Assembly: GCA_022576105.1 (NCBI GenBank) | Contig: JACZRM010000004.1 | Location: forward strand, 1 to 22,889 | Length of the DNA stretch: 22,889 nucleotides | Origin: Chloroflexota bacterium | Lineage (GTDB): Bacteria > Chloroflexota > Dehalococcoidia > UBA3495 | Reading direction: 5' to 3' | In this document: positions 1-6,392 of the stretch, one piece after another | Layout: every line of letters starts with the position of its first letter | How positions within the stretch are numbered: position 1 is the stretch's first letter | The notes under the pieces: model-generated | Seen by the model: the letters and a program-made list of their open reading frames with translations, nothing else | Databases searched by the model: none | What the model was told of the DNA's origin: nothing | Program-made: the position numbers and the translations under genes

Positions 1-209
1 CTTCAAGTTGTTGAGCAACAAGTAACCGACCAGTAAGCGCCGGGGGGTTAACTCCAAGCCAGTAGAATTTTGACCTTGAGAGGAGGACAAGCAGACACAG
101 CCAAGATTCATCGCCAAGGCGCAGAACATATTGACCTTGAGGCACCGTCTGAGTAAACTGCTAACATCGAGCCATCGGTGGCGCCAGATTTCGTAAGGAG
201 GAAATTGTC
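1..209. other. Leader region upstream of the VOC gene
   Basis: No complete gene is visible. Frame 1 is open from the window edge to a TAA at 34-36 (11 codons) and could be the tail of an upstream gene, but frame 2 also stays open until 23-25, so no call can be made. The 11-mer TTGACCTTGAG occurs twice, at 70-80 and 131-141; the second copy forms part of a candidate promoter. Confidence 0.4.
131..159 (+). promoter_or_regulatory. Candidate sigma70-type promoter for the VOC gene
   Basis: TTGACC at 131-136 (5 of 6 to the -35 consensus) is followed after 17 bp by TAAACT at 154-159 (4 of 6 to the -10). The VOC start lies about 45 bp beyond the predicted transcription start. Found by eye only. Confidence 0.4.
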
Positions 210-749
210 ATGGGGATTCAGATCATGCGCATTGGACACATTGGAATTCTGGTATCTGATTTCGAGCGGTCATTCAAATTTTACACCGAGATAATGGGCT
301 GCAAGGTAACTAATCGGCGGCGGCGGCCCGACGGCAGCGAGAGCGCTTTCCTGAGATTCGACGACACGCACCACGACTTTGTCATCGCCACCGCGCCAGC
401 GGGGGTGGATGTCTCTGAAGCCACCCCCCACCGCGAACGCCTAATACAGCAGATTGCCTTTCAGGTGGAGAATCGGGACGAGTTCATGCGAGCCTTGGCC
501 CATCTGCACACCAACGGCGTTGAGATTATCAACGGCCCGACGACCCACGGAATTGAGAGCGGCGGCAACATTGAGGGAAGCGGCAGCCGGTCCTTCTACT
601 TCTGCGACCCGGACGGCAACCGCCTGGAAATTTTCACCGACGGCATGAAGGTCCCCAACGGCGAGGAGTTCCCCCGGGCGGAGTACGCCGACGCCATCCG
701 GGACTTCATGGAGAAAAAGGCTAACAAAGCGGCCGTACCCGCAGATTAG
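210..749 (+). CDS. VOC-superfamily (glyoxalase / type I extradiol dioxygenase fold) protein
   Basis: A 179-residue single VOC-domain protein, probably a cytosolic metal-dependent enzyme of the glyoxalase/bleomycin-resistance/extradiol dioxygenase superfamily. Module 1 opens with GHIGILV (His10, usual first metal ligand). Module 2 opens with QQIAFQV and ends in the typical FYFCDPDGNRLEIF stretch (Glu140, usual last ligand). The position usually held by the second His (HIAF-type) is Gln81, so an extradiol dioxygenase reaction is not assured; glyoxalase I enzymes can use Gln as a ligand. The start is the ATG at 210, placed by an AAGGAGG at about 195-201; a second in-frame ATG at 225 has no such site. 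The gene has its own candidate promoter and a terminator hairpin, so it is probably transcribed alone. Substrate unknown; the LigB-type neighbour hints at aromatic catabolism, which is inference. Confidence 0.88.
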   Translation: MGIQIMRIGHIGILVSDFERSFKFYTEIMGCKVTNRRRRPDGSESAFLRFDDTHHDFVIATAPAGVDVSEATPHRERLIQQIAFQVENRDEFMRALAHLHTNGVEIINGPTTHGIESGGNIEGSGSRSFYFCDPDGNRLEIFTDGMKVPNGEEFPRAEYADAIRDFMEKKANKAAVPAD

Positions 750-773
750 AATAACTCTCTGCTAGCAGGACAA

Positions 774-801
774 AAGCCCTCACTCTTTTGAGTGAGGGCT
801 T
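774..801 (+). terminator. Rho-independent terminator after the VOC gene
   Basis: A perfect 12-bp stem (774-785 with 790-801) around a TTTT loop lies 24 bp after the stop codon. The T-rich run after it is weak (GGTCATTCTT), so termination strength is uncertain, but the position is as expected. Confidence 0.75.
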
Positions 802-842
802 GGTCATTCTTATACCGTTTCTGTATATAAAGTTTGTGTAAG

Positions 843-870
843 GTAGGGGCGCACGGCCGTGCGCCCCTAC
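843..870. repeat. Perfect 28-bp palindrome (REP/MITE-like)
   Basis: Bases 843-856 are the exact reverse complement of 857-870, with no loop; the arm is GTAGGGGCGCACGG. Palindromes of the type GTAGGGGCG...CGCCCCTAC recur in intergenic DNA of many bacteria, so this is probably one copy of a dispersed family rather than a site specific to this gene. Confidence 0.8.
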
Positions 871-873
871 GGA

Positions 874-902
874 ATCACCCACCCTTGTACAATGGGGGTG
901 AT
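874..902. repeat. Imperfect inverted repeat next to the palindrome
   Basis: ATCACCC (874-880) pairs with GGGTGAT (896-902), and the inner TTGTACAA (885-892) is itself palindromic. The two parts are joined with a bulge or mismatch. It abuts the 28-bp palindrome and could be part of the same element. Confidence 0.45.
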
Positions 903-961
903 CGCTTTGTTTCAAAGGTGATGACTTCGGCCTATGTTTTGGTCCTACATGAAATGATATA

Positions 962-1030
962 TGTCACCCTGAGAGTAGCAAAGGGTCAAAAATCCAGAGA
1001 ATTAGATTCTTCGCTTTGCTCAGAATAACA
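962..1030. repeat. Decayed dispersed repeat (TGTCACCCTGAG... type)
   Basis: The segment starts TGTCACCCTGAG (962-973) and ends CTCAGAATAACA (1019-1030), which are imperfect inverted termini (9 of 12 match), with AAGGGTC and ATTCTTCGC inside. This resembles the widely dispersed intergenic element with CCCTGAG...CGAAGGGTCT...CAGAATGACA. A related copy in the other orientation lies at 19267-19319. Confidence 0.55.
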
Positions 1031-1071
1031 TTTGAGTCCGGGCCAGCGGAGGGGCTTATCAACCAGACCCC

Positions 1072-2058
1072 TTAAGTCCACTGCACAAACCCCATGCCGC
1101 AGCCGGTGCCGGCCGGGGTGCGGTAGCAGGGCACATAGTCCAGCGTCTTGGCTTGCAGATGCTCGGCTGCTCCGGCCGCCGCAATCCAGTTGCGAATCTC
1201 TGAGTTACCGGAGTTGAGCTTTTCTCGAGGCAAGGAGAACAGCACATCGGTATCCCGGTTCTCAAACCCCTTCAGTACGCTGTTGTCCAGTTCCTGGTCG
1301 ATTACAAAGTGGCTCAATCCGCCCGACGCCACCACCGCAACTCTGGCGTCGCTGTCCCAACAGTCCACCGCCCGCTTCACCGCCTGGCCCATTTCGTAGC
1401 ACCGTTTGGGCGTAACCTGATTGGGCGGATAGTAGGTGTTGATCATCACCGGCACCGTTGGGATTGCATTACCCTGCATAATCCGCTGGTGAACAAAGCC
1501 AAAGGCGTGACTCATGCCCTGACCTGGTCTGACCCGGTTGGCATGCGCGGTATCAAATTCGTGGTCCGTCAGGTATTCAATGATGTGCCGGCCCAAATCC
1601 GACGCCACCGGGTAGTCGATCTCAGTATCGGCGGCCCAGCCCCAAGACGATGCCCGGCGGGATGCCGGTGTCGCGTCGTCATACTTGGGTGGGACATTGG
1701 GGAAGGTCTCACCCCAATAGACCAGCAAGGCCGGCATGTTGTCCTCGTGGAACAACTCCAACTGGTCGTTGCCCATTATCAGCACCACGTCGGGGTTCGC
1801 CTGCTCCAGAGTTGCACCAAGGGTGGCGATGGCTTGCTGGCAAGCGGCGTGGCGCGTCTTGAACCGCTCCGGCCCAATTTCCTTGGACAGTGCCGGGTCG
1901 GCCATGTCCAACAGCTGATCGTAGGTATAAACATTGCCGTCGGTGGCATGCAGCTCTGGGTTCCCCTGGTCCCGTGCGCCGTGTTCATGCCACAATTCGG
2001 GCGGAGTGCTCAACTGCGGGCTGTGGGGAGTTCCTAGACCCAACACTATTTCGGCCAT
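1072..2058 (-). CDS. LigB-family class III extradiol ring-cleavage dioxygenase
   Basis: A 328-residue protein of the LigB superfamily, resembling the catalytic beta subunit of protocatechuate 4,5-dioxygenase. Enzymes of this family use non-heme Fe(II) to cleave catecholic rings next to the hydroxyls. Seen: GLGTPHSPQL with His12 (iron ligand position in LigB), VPVMINTYYPPNQ near 202-214, and the hallmark ASGGLSHFVIDQELD at 244-258 with His250 and Glu257, then SEIRNWI. The LigB His61 ligand, usually in an NDH motif, aligns with Gln99 in GNDQLELFHEDN; nearby His104 could substitute. The frame is open 90 bp further upstream, but ATG at 2058 has a clear AAGGAG 7 bp away, so the short start is chosen. 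No alpha (LigA-like) subunit gene is adjacent. Substrate cannot be told. Confidence 0.88.
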   Translation of the reverse strand: MAEIVLGLGTPHSPQLSTPPELWHEHGARDQGNPELHATDGNVYTYDQLLDMADPALSKEIGPERFKTRHAACQQAIATLGATLEQANPDVVLIMGNDQLELFHEDNMPALLVYWGETFPNVPPKYDDATPASRRASSWGWAADTEIDYPVASDLGRHIIEYLTDHEFDTAHANRVRPGQGMSHAFGFVHQRIMQGNAIPTVPVMINTYYPPNQVTPKRCYEMGQAVKRAVDCWDSDARVAVVASGGLSHFVIDQELDNSVLKGFENRDTDVLFSLPREKLNSGNSEIRNWIAAAGAAEHLQAKTLDYVPCYRTPAGTGCGMGFVQWT

Positions 2059-2065
2059 CGCTATG

Positions 2066-2071
2066 CTCCTT
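2066..2071 (-). promoter_or_regulatory. Ribosome binding site fixing the LigB-family start
   Basis: AAGGAG on the minus strand, 7 bp before the ATG at 2058. The more upstream in-frame start at 2148 would add 30 residues that do not look like the family N-terminus. Confidence 0.7.
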
Positions 2072-2140
2072 GTCTCAACTTTTGGCTCCCATCCGCCGGC
2101 AAAGCCGCTAGGTTTTTGCGGCCATTCTTCGCTTTTTATC

Positions 2141-2174
2141 CAGTTCAAGGCGTCCGGCAGTTCAAGGCGTCCGG
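2141..2174. repeat. Perfect tandem duplication, 2 x 17 bp
   Basis: The unit CAGTTCAAGGCGTCCGG occurs exactly twice, back to back (2141-2157 and 2158-2174), about 85-115 bp upstream of the LigB-type start. It could be slippage or a paired regulator site. Confidence 0.8.
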
Positions 2175-2310
2175 TGAACTAACGCGAGTATAAATAGGCC
2201 TGCTGGCGCGGTCAACTGCAATGCCAATTTTAAGATGGATAGCGGGTTCTGTGAGGTAAGCCCTGCACCGATGAATCTTAGACAGTGTATCAGTTTGGCA
2301 TTCAAGAACC

Positions 2311-2397
2311 GGGCTTTGTCGCACCGGCGAACGCCGGTGTCCAGATACCGTCGCTGTGCCGACGCTCTATTGGATTCCGACTTGCGCCGGAATGACC
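2311..2397. repeat. REP-like degenerate intergenic repeat
   Basis: A short stem CACCGGCG/CGCCGGTG (2322-2329, 2332-2339) is followed by TCCAGA and, further on, TGGATTCCG and GCCGGAATGAC (2371-2395), which carry a second 6-bp inverted repeat. This is the layout of the common dispersed elements reading 'ccggcgaa-gccgg-tccag ... tggattccg-cgccggaatgac'. Degenerate, so judged by resemblance only. Confidence 0.5.
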
Positions 2398-2458
2398 AGA
2401 ACTAAACCGACACACTACCGTTTCTCGTGAAGCCTTTTCTATTTGCCATATTCCGGGT

Positions 2459-2464
2459 TATAAT
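2459..2464 (+). promoter_or_regulatory. Candidate -10 box for cassette A
   Basis: A perfect TATAAT lies 132 bp before the first DUF1800 start. No good -35 hexamer is found at 16-18 bp upstream (the region is T-rich), so an activator or another sigma factor would be needed if it is real. Confidence 0.3.
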
Positions 2465-2580
2465 AATCACCATCAACAATCTAGGTTGCCAAGCACGAGA
2501 CTGCCTTTGCGCCGATCCCGGTCAGGCCAGCGCCCGGCCTGGCGAATTCATCATAAGCGAACCTTGAAGCAACACTTGAT

Positions 2581-2587
2581 AGGAAGG
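2581..2587 (+). promoter_or_regulatory. Ribosome binding site fixing the first DUF1800 start
   Basis: AGGAAGG lies 8 bp before ATG 2596. The alternative GTG at 2587 overlaps this site and is therefore unlikely to be the start. Confidence 0.6.
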
Positions 2588-2595
2588 TGATATCC

Positions 2596-3999
2596 ATGCC
2601 GAGCCGGGATGAAATAGCCTTGATGGCCCACCTGATGCGACGCGCTGGATTCAGTGCGTCCCGAGAAGAGCTGGAGACCCGCGTCGCCACTGGTTACGAG
2701 GCAACGGTCGAGGAGTTGCTCCACCCCGAGAACGAACCACCGGTGGACGAAGATGTGCTGTTCCGCTATTTCCCCAATTTTGAGGGTGGTATGGCCCCGG
2801 TGCAGTCGCAGGCCCACTGGCTCTACCGAATGATCAACACGCGGCGACCGCTGGAAGAAAAGATGGTCCTGTTCTGGCACCAGCTTTTCGCCACTGGAAA
2901 CTCGAAAATCGACAACCCGCCGGAAATGGTCCAGCAAATCGCCACCTTCCGACGCCACGCCCTGGACACCTTCCCCAATATTCTTACCGAGTTGGCCAGG
3001 AACCCGGCCATGATCTTCTGGCTGGACAACAACGGCAACCACAAGGGCGCCATCAACGAGAACTGGGGCCGCGAGTTGCTGGAGTTGTTCTCCATGGGCG
3101 TGGGCAACTACTCTGAGGACGACATCAAGGAAGCCTCCCGCGCTTTCACCGGTTGGACCATCGCCCCCAAGATTCCCCGCCTACCCTTGGGCCGGTTTTA
3201 CTGGAACTTTGAGTACAAGCCCGAGGACCACGATTACGAAGCCAAGACCTTCTTGGGGCAGACCGGCAACTTCAACGGTGAGGACATTATCAACATCGTG
3301 GTACAGCAGCCCGCCACCGCCAAATTCCTCTGCCGCCACCTCTACAACTTCTTCGTCGCCGATGAAGTGCAGGTGCCCGCCTGGAACGATACTCCGCCCA
3401 AAGACCCGGAGGCCATCGAGTTGATGACCCAGGCCTACTTTGAGTCCAACTACGATCTGAAGGCCGTACTGCGGCTGATGTTCAACTCCGACTTCTTCAA
3501 GAATTCCCAGTTTGCCCGGGTCAAAAGCCCGGCTGAGATGGTGGTTAGCACATTGCGATTTTCCGGCAGCTTTGACGGCCCCCGGCTGGGCTATCAAGCC
3601 GCCGCCGCCGAATGCGGGTTCCAGGGTCAGGAATTGCTGAACCCGCCCAGTGTGGAGAGTTGGCACACCGGCGAGGAGTGGATCGACGGCGGCGCTCTGG
3701 TGCGCCGGGTCAACTTTGCCGCCAAGTACCTCTCCGACACCAAACTACCGGGAATCCGCGCCATAGTTGAGCGATTGAAGGCCCAGGGAACCCTCACTCC
3801 GGAAGAGTTGGTAGACCAATGCCTGGACCTGCTGGGACCACTGGAAGTTGGCGACGCCACCCGCAGTGAGTTGGTGGCCCAGGCCGGTGAGGGAGGAGAC
3901 TTTCGCTGGGACAGCGAGGCCGCCGCCAATGACGCCGAGCGGCGCGTTGGCGTAACCCTGGCCCTGGTGGCCGCCTCTCGTGAGTACCAGTTCGCCTAG
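2596..3999 (+). CDS. DUF1800 family protein, cassette A
   Basis: A 467-residue DUF1800 protein; the molecular function of the family is not established. Typical motifs in order: ALMAHLMRRAGFSAS at the N-terminus, KMVLFWHQLFATGNSK near 90-105, NENWGRELLELFSMG near 154-168, YSEDDIKEASRAFTGW to about 187, FLGQTGNFNGEDI near 220, QPATAKFLCRHLYNFFV, LMFNSDFFKN and VKSPAEMVVSTLR near 300-320, then NPPSVESWHTGEEWI. No signal peptide or membrane segment is visible, and length is normal. The DUF1501 gene follows after 69 bp, the usual order for this pair, so co-transcription is likely. It is clearly more diverged from the two cassette B DUF1800 paralogues than they are from each other: it lacks the Cys pair in their FCVGDSKCM segment, where it reads FATGNSKID. 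Confidence 0.92.
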   Translation: MPSRDEIALMAHLMRRAGFSASREELETRVATGYEATVEELLHPENEPPVDEDVLFRYFPNFEGGMAPVQSQAHWLYRMINTRRPLEEKMVLFWHQLFATGNSKIDNPPEMVQQIATFRRHALDTFPNILTELARNPAMIFWLDNNGNHKGAINENWGRELLELFSMGVGNYSEDDIKEASRAFTGWTIAPKIPRLPLGRFYWNFEYKPEDHDYEAKTFLGQTGNFNGEDIINIVVQQPATAKFLCRHLYNFFVADEVQVPAWNDTPPKDPEAIELMTQAYFESNYDLKAVLRLMFNSDFFKNSQFARVKSPAEMVVSTLRFSGSFDGPRLGYQAAAAECGFQGQELLNPPSVESWHTGEEWIDGGALVRRVNFAAKYLSDTKLPGIRAIVERLKAQGTLTPEELVDQCLDLLGPLEVGDATRSELVAQAGEGGDFRWDSEAAANDAERRVGVTLALVAASREYQFA

Positions 4000-4068
4000 C
4001 TAAGACCGCAGCATATCCCAATCCCGGAGCCGCCGATAATTGACCAAGACGATAGGCAGGAGAGACCA

Positions 4069-5205
4069 ATGACAGTAACCAAGAAAGACCCGGTATTAGT
4101 TGTCCTGCAGATGACTGGAGCCAACGACCCGCTGAGCACGGTTATCCCCTACACCAATCCCCACTATCGGGACAACCGGCCCAATGTGGGCATCGCCGAA
4201 GACCAGGTATTGAAGATTAACGATGAGCTGGGGTTCAACCCCAATATGGGCCCGGTCAAAGAGCTCTGGGACCAGGGTAAGGTGGCCATTATTCAGGGCA
4301 TCGGTTACGAAAACTCACCCCGCTCCCACTTCCGCTCCATGGACATCTGGCACACCTGCGAGCCGGACAAGGTGGGCACCGAAGGTTGGGTCGGTCGGGT
4401 GAGTCGAGACCTGGACCCCACCGGCGAGAATGTGCTCAAGGGCATCAACTTCGGTCAGGGATTGCCCCGGGCGTTGGCCCTCAAGGGTGTGCCGGTGACC
4501 TCGGTATCCGACCTGGCATCCTACGGCGTGCTAACCGACCTCCCGGTGGCCGAAAGCCAGGCCGAGCGGGACCGCATGTTGGACATCTTCGCCCGCATCT
4601 ACGCGCCTACCGTTGGCGCCGGCCCGGTGATGGACTACCTGAGCCAGACCGGCCAGAACGTGCTGGATGGCGCGGATACTCTCAAAACCGCGCCGCAGAA
4701 ATACAGTTCCACCGTAGAATACCCCGACACGCCCATTGCCAAAGCCCTGAAGAGCGTCGCCCAGGTGCATCTGGCCGACCTGGGCACCCAGGTTTTCTAC
4801 ACTCAGCACGGCAGCTTCGACACCCACTTCAACCAAGTACCATCCCACACGAAGCTGTGGACTGATATGGGCCAGGCCATCGGCAGCTTCTTCGACGACC
4901 TGCGGGAGCATGACGCATCGGACAACCTGATCATGATGCTGTTCACTGAATTCGGCCGCCGGGTCAAGGACAACGGCACCGGCACCGATCACGGCGCGGG
5001 TGGAATTGCCTTTGTCATTGGCGATCCGGTCAAGGGCGGATTGTACGGCACCTACCCGTCGTTGAAGCCCGAAGACCTTAGTCAGGGTGACCTGGCTCCC
5101 AATTACGACTTCCGGGGATTCTATTCATCGGTGCTGGAGCCGTGGCTGGGTCTGGATGCTGTGCCCATCGTCGGCGGCAAGTTCGAGCAAATGAGCTTCG
5201 TCTAG
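4069..5205 (+). CDS. DUF1501 family protein, cassette A
   Basis: A 378-residue DUF1501 protein. The family is distantly related to the alkaline phosphatase/sulfatase superfamily and is usually encoded beside DUF1800; its activity is unproven. Seen: DPVLVVLQMTGAND at 7-20 (the usual Gly-Gly-x-Asp reads Gly-Ala-Asn-Asp20), HFRSMDIWHT near 90-100, GSFDTHFNQ (Asp251, His253), LFTEFGRRVKDNG (Glu294), GTDHGAGG (Asp307-His308). These Asp/His residues are probable metal or active-site ligands by analogy. Many family members carry a twin-arginine signal; this one begins directly at the core, so it looks cytosolic or depends on a partner for export. The start has a GCAGGAGAG site 7-9 bp upstream. It follows DUF1800 by 69 bp and precedes the NHL gene by 105 bp with no terminator between. 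Confidence 0.92.
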   Translation: MTVTKKDPVLVVLQMTGANDPLSTVIPYTNPHYRDNRPNVGIAEDQVLKINDELGFNPNMGPVKELWDQGKVAIIQGIGYENSPRSHFRSMDIWHTCEPDKVGTEGWVGRVSRDLDPTGENVLKGINFGQGLPRALALKGVPVTSVSDLASYGVLTDLPVAESQAERDRMLDIFARIYAPTVGAGPVMDYLSQTGQNVLDGADTLKTAPQKYSSTVEYPDTPIAKALKSVAQVHLADLGTQVFYTQHGSFDTHFNQVPSHTKLWTDMGQAIGSFFDDLREHDASDNLIMMLFTEFGRRVKDNGTGTDHGAGGIAFVIGDPVKGGLYGTYPSLKPEDLSQGDLAPNYDFRGFYSSVLEPWLGLDAVPIVGGKFEQMSFV

Positions 5206-5310
5206 TCGCCGACCCGGAATTCGCTCAGAAATTAACCGCTCATCTTGAGGCAGTCGCCTGAACTAATCGAAGGATGACGGGAAAATCTCTCGCCCTTTGG
5301 GGAGGCAACA

Positions 5311-6306
5311 ATGCTAACTACCATCGCCGCCGGTAGAGTCTTTAACTTCAGCCACTGTCTGGGCATGTACGCCATGGCCGCTCAGGGGTTCTGGGACCCG
5401 CTGGACTTCGCCTTTGGCAAGAACGGCAAGATGTACGTGGTCAACCGGGGCGCTGAAGAACTGGGGCAGCGGGTCACCATCTGCACCACCGACCACGAGT
5501 TCATCAGCCAGTTCGGTGGATTCGGCTCCGGCGACGGGCAGTTCATCTGGCCGGTCTCCATTGATATCGATAGCCAGGACAACGTCTACGTCTCCGACGA
5601 GAACCTGCAGCGCATTACGGTCTTTGACCCGGACGGCAAGTTTCTCAGCAAGTGGGGCGCCTCCGGCAGCGGCGAAGGCCAGCTAAAAGGGCCGGCGGGC
5701 ATTGCCTTTGACCAGGAAGACAACCTGTACGTGGCGGAGAGCCACAACCACCGGGTTCAAAAGTTCACCAAAGACGGGCAGTTCATTCTCCAATGGGGCA
5801 GCCAGGGCGACGGAGACGGACAGTTCAACTCTCCCTGGGGCATCTGCGTTGACCACAACGGGGATGTTTACGTGGCCGATTGGAAGAACAACCGGGTGCA
5901 GAAGTTCTCTGCCCAGGGACAGTACCTGAGACAGTTCAAGGCCACTCCCAATGGGGGCGACCTGAACCGCCCCACCGGTGTGGCAGTGGATGCCGACGGC
6001 GATGTTTATGTGACCGACTGGGGCAATCACCAGGTACAGATTTACGGTCCGGACGGTGAGTTTGTCACTACCCTGGAGGGCGATGCCCAAACGCCTTCTC
6101 CCTGGACGCAGACCTACCTGGAGGCAAACCCGGAGATTATCAAGCAGCGGCGGCGGGTAAACCTGGAACCGGAGTGGCGATTCCGGCGGCCGGTTGCTGT
6201 GAATATAGACTCGGACGGCAACATCTACATCGCCGAATCCGTGCGGCACCGCTTCCAGATCTACCAGAAGGAAAAGGACTACGAGGAACCTGCGCTGAAT
6301 CTGTAG
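5311..6306 (+). CDS. NHL-repeat beta-propeller protein, cassette A
   Basis: A 331-residue protein built from NHL repeats, predicted to fold as a six-bladed beta-propeller used for binding or scaffolding. Repeats of the form P-x-G-I-A-x-D-x-x-x-N-x-Y-V-A-[DE]-...-N-x-R-V-Q-K-F-x-x-x-G are plain from about residue 75 to 255. Between the fifth and last blades lies an insert of roughly 45 residues containing YLEANPEIIKQRRR, also present in the cassette B paralogue (KLDANPEMRLQRE). No signal peptide or transmembrane helix is evident; the N-terminus is short and enters the first blade directly. The GGGGAGG site at about 5299-5305 supports the start. It probably shares a transcript with the DUF1800-DUF1501 pair and is followed by a strong hairpin. 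Ligand unknown; enzymatic activity is neither shown nor excluded. Confidence 0.9.
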   Translation: MLTTIAAGRVFNFSHCLGMYAMAAQGFWDPLDFAFGKNGKMYVVNRGAEELGQRVTICTTDHEFISQFGGFGSGDGQFIWPVSIDIDSQDNVYVSDENLQRITVFDPDGKFLSKWGASGSGEGQLKGPAGIAFDQEDNLYVAESHNHRVQKFTKDGQFILQWGSQGDGDGQFNSPWGICVDHNGDVYVADWKNNRVQKFSAQGQYLRQFKATPNGGDLNRPTGVAVDADGDVYVTDWGNHQVQIYGPDGEFVTTLEGDAQTPSPWTQTYLEANPEIIKQRRRVNLEPEWRFRRPVAVNIDSDGNIYIAESVRHRFQIYQKEKDYEEPALNL

Positions 6307-6333
6307 CCCAGCATTTTCTTACCAGCCAATCAG

Positions 6334-6362
6334 AGTCACGCCCCCGGGCCGGGGGCGTGACT
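6334..6362 (+). terminator. Strong intercistronic hairpin, terminator or attenuator
   Basis: A perfect 12-bp GC-rich stem (AGTCACGCCCCC at 6334-6345, complement at 6351-6362) with a 5-base GGGCC loop is followed by ATTTTA. It ends only 18 bp before the ribosome site of the next gene, leaving no room for a promoter between. Confidence 0.75.
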
Positions 6363-6392
6363 ATTTTAGGGGGAACCTGGAGAGGAATATCA

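Larger units (their letters stand above)
750..1071. other. Gene-free interval with short repeats
   Basis: The 322-bp gap between the VOC stop and the convergent LigB stop holds, in order, the terminator at 774-801, a perfect palindrome at 843-870, an imperfect hairpin at 874-902 and a decayed dispersed repeat at 962-1030. Short open frames here look like chance; no ribosome site or recognisable protein was seen. Confidence 0.6.
2059..2595. other. Repeat-rich intergenic region between divergent genes
   Basis: This 537-bp gap separates the minus-strand LigB-type gene from the plus-strand DUF1800 gene. It holds a 17-bp tandem duplication (2141-2174), a REP-like degenerate repeat (about 2311-2397), a TATAAT box (2459-2464) and the DUF1800 ribosome site. 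No convincing coding sequence was seen. Confidence 0.6.

Noticed and set aside
874..902. Possible tRNA or small RNA made from the hairpins after the VOC gene
   Set aside because: No cloverleaf, anticodon arm or T-arm signature could be built; the hairpins fit dispersed repeats better.
1309..2037. A 242-codon plus-strand frame across the LigB-type gene
   Set aside because: It is antisense to a protein with intact LigB motifs and has no recognisable domain of its own.
2141..2174. Start of a CRISPR array
   Set aside because: Only two adjacent 17-bp units with no spacer between them, and no cas genes in the window.
5683..6249. A 188-codon minus-strand frame across the NHL gene
   Set aside because: It mirrors the repetitive NHL coding sequence (repeated HVN-type segments are the complement of the repeat motif); no independent evidence.
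6174..6392. Extended 5' part of the PAL-like gene, overlapping the previous NHL gene
   Set aside because: The extension would overlap the conserved last blade of the NHL protein and span the hairpin; ATG 6393 has a proper ribosome site and matches the domain start.
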